Of a stretch of DNA of 64,000 nucleotides, positions 23,108-34,267 are shown piece after piece; position 1 is the first letter of the stretch, and each line of letters starts with the position of its first letter. Under the pieces are notes generated by a model that worked only from the letters and a program-made list of their open reading frames with translations, ran no database searches and was not told the DNA's origin. The translations under genes were made by a program, and so were the position numbers. Source of the DNA: Eurosta solidaginis. Lineage: Eukaryota; Arthropoda; Insecta; Diptera; Tephritidae. Location: positions 394,025,601 through 394,089,600 of the forward strand of contig NC_090319.1 of NCBI RefSeq assembly GCF_040869045.1, written 5' to 3'.

Positions 23108-26100
23108 CCTCTTTGGACCATTTTGAGGACCTGATGAAAGCTACCAGGTCCTTGACGTCATGCTCCACAACCTGGCTCAGATTATCAAGAAATGGAGCTC
23201 CCAGAAAGCGCTGCCGTGCTCCGCTTAGTGCTGGGCAGTTGCAAATGAGGTGAACCACCGTTTCCTCCTCCTCATCCTCTTTACAACTCCTACAGCAACG
23301 ACGATAAGGCGCTTTCTGCGTGCCTACCTATGAGGCAATGACCCGTTTGTGCCCCCACAAGTGTGGAAATTGTATCCCTTCTTAGGTTGTACACGTAACG
23401 GGATTTTTTAGGATCCCAGTTAGGCCAGGTTTCTTTCGATGTTCGACACCCCGGTGTTTGTAGCCATCTTTCGTCGGCTTGACGGTAGATGTGCTCTTTT
23501 AGCATTAGCTTGCATGTGGACAGGGGCATACCTAAGCGTTCTTGTCCAGGAAGAACCTGCTTGGTTGTACCCTGCCTAGCGAGTTCATCTGCAATGCAGT
23601 TTCCCTCGATATCCCTATGTCCAGGGACCCATGTGAGGTGTACACGGTTCTGTTGAGCCATCTCTTGAAGAGATCAGCGACAGTTTAGTGCTAGTTCAGA
23701 ATTGAACGAGTGAGAGCCCATAGATTTTATGGCAGCTTGGCTGTCGCTGCAGATAAAAATTTCTTTGCCGACATTGTATGTCCCTATCCTAGCTGCGGCT
23801 TTCATTATAGTTGCAACTTCTGCCTGGAATACACTGCAGTGGTCGGGTAGTTTGAATGAGAGCTGGAGATCAAGGTCCCTTGAGTATACTCCACCTCCAA
23901 CTCTACCGTTTAGCTTGGAGCCGTCCGTGTATATGGAAATGCTGTTGCTCATAGCAAGGCACTTATCCGACTCCGTCCAGTCATCCCTGCTGGGTATGTT
24001 TATATTAATGTTGGTTTCCGCAACTGTTGTGGTCGCACAGCGATCCGTGCTAGGAGAAAACTGTATTTGTTTTGTATACTTGAGTGTCCTGTGGTATTGT
24101 TGTTCCAACACGACAACTCCCTTAGGGCTGACGTTGCCGCTGCTCGATGACCAGCTAGATCCAATGGAAGGATGTCAAGAATTGCCTGAAGAGCTTCGCT
24201 AGGCGTTTTTCTTAGAGCCCCGCTTATGCTTATCATGCTGGATCTGTGGACTTTACCCAACAAGTTTAGGTTTGACGCCTTGCTCAAGGCTGGCCACCAT
24301 ACGACTACCCTATACAGCAGTATGGGTCTGATAATCGCGGTATAAATCCATCTGCATATGTTGGGGGTGAGTCCCCATTTTTTGCCAATTGCTCTTTTAC
24401 ACGTATATAATGCAATGTACGCTTTCTTTTGTCGCTGAATAACGTTGTCCTTCCAGTTCAGCTTTTTGTCTAAAACTACGCCTAGAAATTTGGCTTTATC
24501 TGCCAGGCTTAGGCGCACCCCATTTAGTTCTGGTAGGTTTAACGATGGTATTTTGTAACGTTTGGTATATAAGACAAACTCTACTTTATCGGAATTTACG
24601 CTGGGTCAACATTGAGAAGCCCACAGGGAAACCTCTCGCAATGCTACCTGCATCAAGTCGCATAAAGTTTGAGGGAACTTGCCTCTGTAGACAATCGCTA
24701 GGTCATCAGCATATGCCACAACCTTCTCGCTCCCCCAACTAGTATCTCTTAATAGCGAGTTTACCGTAAGGTTCCATAGTAGAGGGGAAAGGACACCACC
24801 CTGGGGCGTGCCCCTTGCGACAAATCGTGTTATATCAACCTTCCCCAGTGAGTGAAGCACTTTCCTTCCCCTGAGCAGTTGATCAATCAGTCCCACTAGG
24901 GGTCTATTTACGTCCAGATCAGTTAAAGCATTCTTAACGGCGTCTGGAATTATATTGTTGAATGCTCCTTCAATGTCTAGGAAGGCCACAAGACAATAAT
25001 CCTTTTCGAACAAGGATGTTTCTATAGTAGAGACTAGGCTGTGTAGCGCAGTCTCCGCAGATTTACCTTTGGTGTACGCGTGTTGATAGCCCGAAATGAG
25101 GTTCCTATCAATGCTTGTAGTGAGAAAATCGCTAACTATTATCTCTAGGGTCTTGAGTACGAAGGATGAAAGACTGTTAGGTCTGTAGTCCTTCGGCTCG
25201 TAGTGAGAGGCTTTGCCTGCCTTAGGAATGAATATGACCGTGACGCTCCTCCATGCACACGGAATATAGTTCAGAGCCAAACAAGCGGTATATATGTGCC
25301 GCAGCCAATTGGCTGATAACTCCAAAGAGTAGATAAGTTGAGCGGGGACAATCCCGTCTGGTCCAGCAGCCTTAAAAGGTTTAAAACTTTTAACTGCCCA
25401 CCTGACCCTCTCCTCAGTGATGGGTATATTCACAGCTTGGTTTGCTGTAGGTACTTCCGGTGCGTTGGTCATATTTCCCGGGAAATGTGTGTCCAGGAGC
25501 AGCTCTAGGGTTTCCCCTTCTGTGCTGGTCCAGGTACCATTCGGTCTCCGCAGAAAGCTAATAGCTGTTTGCGTCTTAGAAAGCACGCACCGTAGCCTTG
25601 ATGTGTCAACGACACTTTCGACTCCAGTGCAGAAATTTCTCCATGAAGTTCTCTTCGCTTGTCTCAGGACTTTTTTGTAGGTCCTTAGTTTGTCCTTGTA
25701 TTCTAGCCATTGTGACCCGTTATCAAAGAATTTGGCATTGTTCAACTGTTCTCTACAGGATTTACGAAGTAGGTCCAGATCATGGAACCACCAGTGAGGT
25801 TTACGCTTACCGCGTGGTTTTGGCAATGGACAAGCCTGTTCTAAGGCATTTGAGAATGCCGATGTGAAGGTTTCTACCAGACCCTCTAGCTCCTCCGTTG
25901 ATGAGGGGCTTTATGGGGGCATTTCTGGTAGTTCTCTTGCTAACAGCTCATTATGTAGTTCCCAGTTTGTATTACGTGGGTTACGTCTCGCAATGGGCTG
26001 ATCGACGAAGAACTTTAACATTACTTCAATATACCGGTGGTCTGAAAAGGAATGTTCCTCAAGAACACGCCATTTTTTAACCCACCCAAAAATGCTTTCG

Positions 26101-26670
26101 CTACAAATAGTGAGGTCAATAATCTCCTTACGGTTTTTAGTAATAAAAGTTGGTTCATTACCTACATTGCAAACTACAAGGTTAGTTGTTAAAAGGTACT
26201 CAAAAAGTGACTCACCACGAGTGTTTATGTCGGAACCACGCTACTGCACGTGGTGGGCGTTTGAGTTTGTCCTGATTAGCAGATGGCCTTTGCTTTAGTC
26301 GGCCACCAGATCCTTTACCGTCTTTTGCGGAGGAGGTTTCTCTGCGTCGTACAGCATGTAAACGGAGGCTAGCGTTAATTGGGTGCCTCCGCTTGCAAAG
26401 CTGGCCGCTGTAACGTCACCATTGCTATAATTAGGTAAGAAAAAGATATTTAGCTGGGACTTAACTAAAATGCAGGTTCTAACTTTATCTTCATCTGCAG
26501 CTCGGATGAGCTTAAACCCAATGGCCCCCAATCCGCAAATCCTTGAGTTGTCCACCCAGGGTTCTTGGATAAGGACCACTTCGACGTCGCCTTTAGAAAG
26601 GCGACTGATGAGAGCAGCCGAAGCTGCCTTACTTTTGTGCAGGTTTATCTGGAGCAACCTCAGTATGAGC
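23108..26670 (-). pseudogene. LOA LINE ORF2: endonuclease, reverse transcriptase, RNase H
   Basis: This polyprotein nicks the target and copies the element RNA. It starts near 26660 without a clear ATG (L-Q-I-N-L-H-K-S-K). Endonuclease: V-L-I-Q-E-P-W near 26570 and S-D-H-R-Y near 26030. Reverse transcriptase (24606-25826, open for 406 codons): A-A-G-P-D-G-I, F-L-D-I-E-G-A-F-N, G-T-P-Q-G-G-V-L-S-P and the catalytic A-Y-A-D-D-L. RNase H (about 23300-23960): Y-T-D-G-S, a Q-A-E-V helix, S-D-S-Q-A-A-I and C-I-A-D-E-L-A-R, so all acidic residues are present. The tail after a frameshift near 23310 has C-x-x-C and H-x-x-C-N-C-P and ends at 23108. Stops and frameshifts separate these blocks (near 26295, 25900, 24600, 24050 and 23665), so the copy is dead although every domain is recognisable. 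Confidence 0.9.
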
Positions 26671-27918
26671 TTACTCAGACTCCCCTGCCTCCATCACCGT
26701 GATGTTGGGATCCTCTCCGTCGCTATCCAGCAGAGCATCCTCCATCGACAAATTGCCCAGAGCCCCATCGCAATTTGGCGTGGCGGAAACCAGACTCTCG
26801 GCGTCGGAGATTTCCGCTTCCACTTCGGGTGCCTCAATGTCCGTGTCCAAAGAGGCACTCGAAAGGGATGCGCGCTGTCCGTCCCCACGGTATACGTGAA
26901 TTACGACATCGCCGAGGCCGTAAACACTCTTCCTTTTCTCCGGATAAGGGGCTCGAGAGCTTCCTAATTCAGGGCTAACACGACCTGTCACCTAGGTCCT
27001 GAAGCGTCCTCGACTTGGATGACACTCCCGTCCTGGGTTGGGAGAGCCGGATTCATCAGCTGCAGCATCCTGAGAATTCTCTCAGGTTCTGCTTGAACTG
27101 CTGGAACCCATGCCCTGGCCCTTGGCCGAGCCGGAATGTCCTTCCAGTCGACGACCTCAATAATCTCCCCGGGATAGACTTGTCCCAGCTTTGCGGCTAC
27201 TGCCTTGTACAGCGCAACAGACCTTGCGTCCTCGCAAGCGAGTACCTTGATTTGGCCCTGGTACCATCCTGCATCAGAACCTCGCGGCGGACTACCCGGA
27301 GACACCATCAGCACGTCGAGAACGGCGTTACCGTGTTCATTCCAGACGTACGGCCACTGGTCTTTAGGGATTGCACCACGGTCATTCCCTCGGTCCAGGA
27401 TTCCTATAAGGATCCGGGCCTTGGCTACCTCGGCAAAGCTGGACTTGGCTACCGCGGGGTGATTTTGGTGCTTTTTCGGCGGTGGTTTAATATCCTCATC
27501 GGGCCCTTGAAGCTTGTATGGGGTTGCGCTTTCTACATTTGTTGGCAGAGAACCCCGAAAATTCGGCAGTAGAGCTCGCGCCCTTTCCACCGAATTCCTG
27601 GCGTTCTCTGACAGCGTTTCCAGCGGAACGCCCTTATACCTTGACAGGATTTTTGCAGCCCTTCTCTTGTTCCTGTGAAACGATTCCTTGTGGGACTCTT
27701 CTTGGGAAGGGGTCCGACCCGTAGTTGCCCTCGCGGTCGTACCCCCGGACGATGACTTCTTTATGGCACCTTTCTCCTTTGGGCTCAGTGTGAACAGATC
27801 ATGGGACCCCTGCCACAGCCGTGGGGAGAACAGTCGCCGTACCGGAGTCAGACGGGCACCCAGCATCAGCAGGCGCGTGAGTGTTCGCCGTTGCCAGCGC
27901 AACTACCTTCGCCGCCAT
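26671..27918 (-). pseudogene. LOA LINE ORF1, broken by two frameshifts
   Basis: ORF1 products of LINEs bind the element RNA. The likely original start is the ATG at 27918 (M-A-A-K-V-V-A-L-A), close to the 5' end. That frame ends after about 39 codons, and the reading continues in the frame covering 26988-27810 after a frameshift near 27810. The central block has V-L-D-V-L-M-V-S-P-G, W-Y-Q-G-Q-I-K-V-L-A and W-V-P-A-V-Q-A-E-P-E-R-I-L, resembling the DUF4780-type region of insect LOA ORF1s. A second frameshift near 26990 leads into an acidic, serine-rich C-terminus ending at 26671. No CCHC knuckles are seen. The ORF2 frame opens within about 15 bp. Confidence 0.75.
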
Positions 27919-27953
27919 ACTGGTACTTGCCCCGTCAGATCACCTAAGACCGT

Positions 27954-28260
27954 AATGACTATGTAACATCAGGGAAAAAATATTTTCGCTAATAGTCCAG
28001 AGATCGTGAAAATTTAAAAATCGTTCGAACCTGGAAATTTTTTTTAAGGAACTTTTCAATAACGTAGATACTTGAAACTTTGAACGAAAGTTCGAGCTTT
28101 ATAAGGTTGTAATATTCAAGATAAAAGAATTTTCTAGATGGGAAATGGATCGAGATATTAAGAGGTATTAAAAAGTTTATTTAGAACTGTGGAATCTTGA
28201 TATCGAGCTTCAAACATGAAACCTTACACAGGTCACCTTGAAAATGCAACAAAAGAAGAA
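27954..28260. repeat. Diverged tandem repeat (satellite), right part
   Basis: Continuation of the array at 22370-23056 after the LINE. It opens with the right target duplication (27954-27965) and goes on with ACATCAGGGAAAAAATATTT, GTCCAGAGATCGTGAAAAT, GATACTTGAAACTTTGAACG and GGATCGAGATATTAAGAGG, all of which have counterparts in the left part. Confidence 0.7.
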
Positions 28261-28690
28261 AATAAAAGGAAGATAAACATTTTTTTAAGTATTTACTTTA
28301 AATAAATAGGCAAAAGGAGGGTGGAGCCGTGTGTAGAAGTCCACGAAAGTGGGGAAAGCTTCTGACCGCCATTCACCTGGGAATGGCCAGAGCGATTCTT
28401 TTGCATGCGGTTCAAGCAGCTCACTACTGCCGGTCGCTTGCGGCCAAGTATCCTCTGGGTAGCCTAATGTGAGAAGGCGACAACCTGGCTAGGCCACTCT
28501 GACATAATCGGTTTAAGGGCTAGCCGGGGGAGATCTCATCGGCAGCGTCTGTGCACCTCTAGGTGCGGCTGCAAGCGGGCGTCTGTCTTGGAGCAAGCGA
28601 CTCGCTATATAAACGTGCAAGTAATATTTTCACCCCCGCTGAGCGGGTTGTGCGCTGGGCTTGGGACCCGCCACGTAAAACCATACTCCA

Positions 28691-29654
28691 ATGAAATATA
28701 ACAACAAGCCTCGGATAAATACACTCTCTATTGATGACGACCATAGCAAACGTTTGAAGGACAATGAATTGAGGGCATGCACCTGGAACGTCCGCTCCCT
28801 GAATGGGATGGGTGCAGATGCCCGGCTGGTTGATGTCCTCGTCAAAGCAAAATCTGACATCACCGCCATCCAAGAAATGCGTTGGAAGAAGTAAGAAAGA
28901 AAGAAAGAAGATCAAAAATTGTGACATATATTGGAGTGGCCATACGAATAAGCGCAGTTTCGGCGTCGTATTCGTGGTGGGAGAGAGACTTTGTCGCCAA
29001 GTGCTGGAGAAAGACGATGAGGTGAAAGGCACTTTTTATGAGCAATTAGAACGCACATACGAGCGCTGCCCCCGTCATGATATAAAAGTCGTGCTTGGCG
29101 ACTTTAACGCCAGGGTGGGCAAAGAAGGTGTTTTTGGCCATACAGTCGGAAAGTTCAGCCTACACAATGAAACTTCTCCTAACGGACTGAGGCTGATTGA
29201 CTTTGCCGGTGCTCGAACCATGGTCATATCCAGCACGAGGTTCATGCATAAAAAGATACATCAAGCTACATGGCTGTCTCCTGATCGAAATCAGATCGAT
29301 CACGTTATGATAGACGGACGGCATGCCTCCAGTGTTTTAGATGTGCGCACGATCCGAGGACATAACATCGACTCGGACCATTATCTCGTTGCAGCCAAAA
29401 TATGCACCCGCCTCAACGCGGCTAAAACCAAGGAACAAAAAACACAAGGAAAGCTAGACGTCGAAAAGCTTCAATCACAACAGAGCACAACTCATCCTGA
29501 AGGAATACAGGAGCAGTGGGAGCATATCTCCAAAGCACTTCGTACTGCCGCTGAGGAAAAAATTGGTTACCGGCGGCCACGAAATACAACTGGTACGATG
29601 AAGAATGCCGCGTTGCAAACGAAAGAAAAGACGCTGCCTACAGGGCTACGTTAA
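28691..29654 (+). pseudogene. RTE-like LINE endonuclease (CFDP2-like), broken
   Basis: The apurinic-type endonuclease domain would nick the target DNA. Opening frame 28691-28894: T-W-N-V-R-S-L-N-G then I-T-A-I-Q-E-M-R-W-K-K, ended by a TAA at a GAAA-rich run (28890-28915), after which the reading frame continues at 28890-29654. Motifs there: G-D-F-N-A-R-V-G, N-G-L-R-L-I-D-F-A, T-W-x-S-P-D-R-N-Q-I-D-H and D-S-D-H-Y-L, so the catalytic S-D-H is kept. The jump from R-L-C-R-Q-V-L to K-D-D-E-V-K near 29010 skips a block normally present between these motifs, indicating an internal deletion of roughly 30-60 codons. The linker after 29480 is also shortened and frameshifted. Confidence 0.85.
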
Positions 29655-29969
29655 AAGCGAGCGCGACAAGAGGAGTGTGTGAACGCTATCGTGAGTTGAA
29701 AAGGGAAGCGAGACGCTGCTAGCCAACAGGAATAACGTCCGAAAATTCTACCAAAAAATACGGCGACAGACGGAAGGTTTTAAGACCGGGGCAAACTCCT
29801 GTAGGAATGAAAACGGCGACCTTGCAACTGATGTCCAGAGGGTGCTTAGATTATGGAGGGAAAACTTCTCTGCTCTCCTAAATGGAGGCAGCAATTCACC
29901 GCGCAGAGATGAAGAACCCGCAATCGATGATGATGGAATATATGTCCCCCTGCTCGATTATGACGAAGT

Positions 29970-31453
29970 TAGAATAGCAATAACCAGATTGAAAAACGAC
30001 AAGGCCATGGGCGCTGATTGATTGCCTGCGGAGCTATTCAAGTACGGCGGCGAAGAGTTGGTAAGGCGCATGCAGCAGCTTCTTAGCAAAATATGGGCGG
30101 ACGAGTGCATGCCCGACGGTTGGAATCTAAGTGTCCTTTGCCCAGTCCACAAGAAGGAGGATACTGCAAAATGCACCAACTATCGTGGAATCAGCCTTCT
30201 TAATATCGCATATAACGTCCTTTCAAGTGTATTGTGCGAAAGATTGAAGCCCACCGTGAACCGGCTGATTGGACCTTATCAGTGCGGCTTCAGACCTGGT
30301 AAATCTACCATCGGCCAGATTTTCACAATGCGCCAAATCTTGGAAAAAACCCGTGAAAAGAGAATCGACACACATCACCTCTTCGTCGACTTTAAAGCCG
30401 CCTTCGACAGCACGAAAAGGAGCTTCCTATATGCCGCTATGTCTGAATTTGGTTTCCCCGCAAAACTTATACGGCTGTGCAAAATGACGTTGAGCAACAC
30501 CATCAGCTCAGTCAGAATTGGGAAGGACCTCTCCGAGCCGTTCGAAACTAAACGAGGTTTCAGACAGGGTGACCCCCTATCGTACGATTTCTTTAATTTG
30601 ATGCTGGAGAAAATTATACTAGCTGCAGAACTTAACCACACTGGAACAATATACTATAAAAGCGTGCAATTACTGGCATATGCTGATGACATTGATATCA
30701 TCGGCCTAAACACCCGCGCTGTTAGTTCTGCTTACTCCAAACTGGAAAAAGAAGCGGTAAAGATGGGTTTGATGGTGAATGAGGACAAAACGAAGTACGC
30801 TGTCATCGAGCAAAGAGTCAGCGCATATGCGCCTTGGCAACCACGCTACTGTTGGCAGCCATAATTTCGAAATAGTAAAAGACTTCGTTTATTTGGGAAC
30901 CAGCATCAACACTAGCAACAACATCAGCACTGAAATCCAGCGAAGAATCAATCTTGCCAATAAATGCTACTTTGGACTAGGTAGGCAATTGACAAGTAAA
31001 GTCCTCTTTCGGCGAACGAAAATCATACTCTACAAGTCACTTATCGTACCCGTCCTGCTATATGGGGCAGAAGCATGGACCATGACAACAGCAGATGAAG
31101 CGGCTCTAGGAGTGTTCGAGAAAAAATTTCTTCGAAAGATTTATGGACCTCTACGCATTGACGATGAGCTGTACGAGCTATGCGCAGACATCAACATAGT
31201 CCAGCGAATTAAAACGCAGCGGCTGCGCTGGCTAGGCCATGTTATGCGAATGAAAGATGATGCTCCGGCCAAGAAAGTGTTTCTATCGGCACCCGCCTAT
31301 GGAAGCAGAGGTAGAGCGCGGCCCCCACTCCGTTGGAAGGACCAGGTGGAAAACGATTTAAACTCCCTTGGTGTGACCAATTGGCGCCGGTTGGCGGAGG
31401 GAAGGAGCGACTGGCGCGCCTTGTTGGACGGCCATAACCGTTTAGACGGTTAA
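29970..31453 (+). pseudogene. RTE-like LINE reverse transcriptase, broken by a stop and a 2-base deletion
   Basis: Reverse transcriptase domain. An in-frame TGA replaces a glycine-type codon of the A-x-G-A-D-G-L-P motif (near 30018). Then follow Y-R-G-I-S-L-L-N-I-A-Y, G-F-R-P-G-K-S-T, L-F-V-D-F-K-A-A-F-D, G-F-R-Q-G-D-P-L-S and the catalytic L-A-Y-A-D-D-I-D. Near 30798 the frame shifts: comparison with the second copy (about 50452) shows two bases missing after D-K-T-K-Y. The rest reads in the other frame (30800-31453): L-Y-G-A-E-A-W-T, L-R-W-L-G-H-V-M-R-M and a terminal G-H-N-R-L-D-G close to the 3' tail. The catalytic residues are intact, but the product would be truncated. Confidence 0.85.
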
Positions 31454-31824
31454 GCGCCAATTAAGTAAGTAAGTAAGTAAATAGGCAAAAGAAACCAAAA
31501 ACAAAATCTCTTTAAAACAAGACATAATCTTGTTGATCTTTGGTAAATTTTAACATAAACACTGTACAAATTTTATGAGGAACAAAAATATAAAGATGTT
31601 GCGCAATAAATAGGCTTTCGATATAATCTTTGCCTAAGTTCGGAAATGTGCGCTCCGCTCCACCTTTGTATTTTTGTTCCTCACAAAAATTGTTACAGGT
31701 TTTGATGTTAAAATTTAATAACAAAGTTCAACAAGATTGTGCCTTGTTTTAAAGAGATAATTTTCGTTTCTTTCGGTCCATTTATATAAAGGTAGTACTT
31801 AAAAATATATATGTTCTTTTTATT

Positions 31825-32189
31825 TTTGTTTTGAAAAATCGTGACAATGTTATCAGTTGCAATCACGTTTCATATTGAAAATACATTGCGATTGGAAATT
31901 TATTGGTGCTATTTTATAAATCTTCAAGGTTAATATAAGACGGATTATCTGATTGGTATTGGTGAGAAAAAGTTCAGTGCATATATTCATATGTACATAT
32001 GTTCAATTTTTATATAAAGTACTCTTTGTTTGCACCAGTAGTCCTGGCTGAAGCTAAATTAGTCGAATTTTGGTTAACCTGTATAACGTTCAAAGAATTT
32101 CAGAGAGTTTCTCTTCCTCTACTAGCGAAGCTTTGGAATTTTCATTTCGCTCATGCATACACGCCTATGACATACTCCTAGGACCATCC
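31825..32189. other. No gene recognised
   Basis: AT-rich spacer with a TATGTACATATG motif near 31988. The 60-codon frame at 31999-32181 has no recognisable feature. Confidence 0.35.
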
Positions 32190-33227
32190 CACATTCTGTC
32201 GACACCGTCCATGATTCTAAGCCATACTTCAGCAGCGGTATGATGTGGCACTAAGAGAGCGTGATATTTGTTCGTAGAGACAACTCTTCACTTTTCAATT
32301 TCCTACTCACTGATTTTATTTCTAGCCTGACATTATTTTCGCAGTTAAGGCTGGTTCCCATATATACTGAGACCTACTTCTTTGCCTGTCTATCCAAGCC
32401 GGAAAGGCCGAGCTTACGCCGCGTTCGTTAAGGCCAATGATAAGCATACTTAAGCAATTGTTCGCTCTTATAATAGAATTATATCATCGCAATTAAGATC
32501 TGCTGGTAGAATTATTTTCTCCAATATCATATTAAATAAATCGTACATTGTCTGAAACCCCATGTGGTCTCGTATAGCTCGGAGAGATCTTTCCCAGCCC
32601 TTACGGAGCTGTTGGTGTTGCTGAACGTCTTTATTGCAGTTTGCGGGATATCCTCTTTTGTGGGTAAGGTAAGGTACATTAATTTAAGTTTGAAGGGCAT
32701 CGGTTCATTCGGCTATATTTTGTATGGGACTTGGTGCCTGCTCTTTAACAACTTTTCGTTTCCGCCTTTGAGCAGCTCAGCTGCTACGCTGTCGTATGTT
32801 TGCCAACGCCTTGTTATTTTTAAGCCAAGGTATCGCCGTTTTCACTTAGTCACAGACGAGTGGCGGATTGTGTGATCCGTTGTCAGGGGTTGGAGTAGCT
32901 AGCAATGGTAATATTCTGCCTGTTCGATAGCGCTCCCATATATGGTCTCCCTATGCAGCACGACCTCGTCGTACCTATGATTGCCGCAGCGGCGGTACGT
33001 ATTGGGTGAGTAATGTACTCCTGCTGCTCGACTACATCGTTAGCTAGAATATTGATCTCAGTGAGGAGGTGCGAGAGTCAAGTGGTGTCAATATTAGCTG
33101 CCTGTTTCACGAACCGTTTCTTGCCTTCAAGCTTTCCTTGGGTTACTGTGTGCAATTAATTTGAATTTTCCCACTAAAGTCGCTAAGCACGATTTTGATG
33201 TCATGGCGGGAGCAGTCACGTACGTAC
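32190..33227 (-). pseudogene. Old, rearranged relic of an RTE-like LINE
   Basis: Antisense blocks match the RTE copies in order: the region after the RT core (32270-32400, CAATTTCCTACTCACTGATT), the G-F-R-Q-G-D-P-type block (about 32545-32640), and near 33165-33215 the minus strand reads H-D-I-K-I-V-L-x-D-F, the endonuclease G-D-F-N motif with the G lost. Many indels are present and no long frame survives. Confidence 0.55.
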
Positions 33228-33231
33228 ATAT

Positions 33232-33794
33232 TGTAACGAATTTTCTGCAAATCCTCTTATTTGCCCTTTTGCTAGGTTCGTATCGCTAAACTGTTGAATA
33301 AATAACTCCAATATTGAATAATGGAAAAATGGCCTTTATTAAAATACTTCACAATAACACTGAAACTGTGCAACGAATAGCTTAATAACCAAACTGATAG
33401 CTTAAAGGAAACTGACTTTCAAAATAACACTGCTATTGCTCGCTAGATATCGTCTTAGTCGTAACTGCTTGACAACTCAAATCAAACTGAATTACTGCGC
33501 CTCTACATCTGTCGCCTTTTATACTCTTTGGTTTCCTCGTTCGCATTTTCTAGAATCTACTAGCATTGTCCATGAACTCTCAAACTTCTCAGCTGTAACT
33601 ACAATTGCACAATTTTATAGTTTTTCTCATTGCATACTTATAGGAGTATCTCAGATATATGCATGTGTTAGTGCATTGACTCTCCGCTGCTCGTATACGT
33701 ACATACGTACATGGTTATTGATGTGCATTCACGTCACTGCTTAGCATCGGCTTAGAGACGGCAGCACTCCTTAGTTTTGCTAATATTCGTAACA
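33232..33794 (+). repeat. Solo LTR, family C copy 1 (563 bp)
   Basis: Begins TGTAACGAATTT and ends ATTCGTAACA, the TG...CA ends of an LTR, with the 4-bp duplication ATAT on both sides (33228-33231 and 33795-33798). No internal retroviral sequence adjoins it, so it is a solo LTR left by recombination. It carries GTTGAATAAATAACTCCAAT near 33293, shared by all three copies. ATAT target sites and 4-bp duplications fit the 17.6/297-type Ty3 elements of flies (inference). Confidence 0.8.
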
Positions 33795-34267
33795 ATATAT
33801 CTTTTCTGGTTTCTCATAGAAGGGGTCCTTTACCGATAAATTTCATATTGAAAAATTTCATCTTGTTGTGAATCGCGGCAAGACGTTCGTTAACAGTCGT
33901 GAATGCCGGTTCTTAATGGCGAAGTTAAATGGTTTTTTTGGGTTTCAGTACATAGTTTTTTTGGCGGACTAAAACGTTCAAGCATGCCCAAGTTACGTAC
34001 TAAACTGTTGACGACAGTGCCACACGGTCTACGAACTTTATTTTATATATAAAACGTAATAGTCACATAGTTTAACTGTCATTTAGTTATTGAATGTGAA
34101 ATTATAAATCCTCAGGTCAGTAAAAAATTTGTATTTTCCTTGCTCTGCGACATAATCCACTTAACACCTTCATTACAAATAATTAATTCTGCGGCACAAA
34201 CACTTGAAAAAATAATAATAAAAATCAGCACAAACTATTAACAGAGCTATAACGATGTTAAAATGAA

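Larger units (their letters stand above)
23057..27953 (-). mobile_element. LOA-clade non-LTR retrotransposon, near full length (4897 bp)
   Basis: AATGACTATGTA (12 bp) is duplicated exactly at 23045-23056 and 27954-27965 and flanks the element. Reading the minus strand there is a short 5' leader, an ORF1-like frame, then ORF2 with apurinic-type endonuclease, reverse transcriptase, RNase H and a C-terminal Cys/His segment. That order, with an RNase H domain, is typical of the LOA clade of insect LINEs. The 3' end on the minus strand is CCTAACCTAACC rather than poly-A. Joining the two flanks after removing one duplication restores a normal satellite unit (compare 22697-22730), which shows the empty site directly. 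Confidence 0.9.
28317..31478 (+). mobile_element. RTE-like non-LTR retrotransposon (3162 bp), internally deleted
   Basis: AAATAGGCAAAAG (13 bp) is present at 28304-28316 and 31479-31491, a perfect target duplication. The element has a GC-rich leader of about 370 bp, a CFDP2-like endonuclease and a reverse transcriptase, and ends in short tandem repeats (AAGT)n instead of poly-A, as RTE-type elements do. Clade assignment is from the endonuclease style (T-W-N-V-R-S-L-N-G) and the tail; other LINE clades are not fully excluded. Several lesions make it non-autonomous. It lies inside the MITE described at 28261-31824. Confidence 0.85.
28261..31824. mobile_element. Foldback MITE family B, copy 1, split by an RTE LINE
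   Basis: Two halves (28261-28316 and about 31479-31824) fit together to a foldback element of about 390 bp. The left end AATAAAAGGAAGATAAA-TTTTTTTAAGTATTTACTTT and the right end, read inverted, AATAAAAAGAAC-TTTTTAAGTACTACCTTT, agree. Inside, CAAAATCTCTTTAAAACAAG, CAAGA-AATCTTGTTGA and GAGGAACAAAAATA also recur inverted on the right. The family recurs, uninterrupted, at 59017-59397 (shared ends ATATAAATGGACC and AAGTACTACC/AAGGACTACC). Non-coding. Confidence 0.75.

Noticed and set aside
26694..27966. Many plus-strand frames of 64-185 codons
   Set aside because: Antisense shadows of the GC-richer LOA ORF1 and ORF2.
28559..29032. 157-codon minus-strand frame
   Set aside because: Antisense shadow of the RTE leader and endonuclease.
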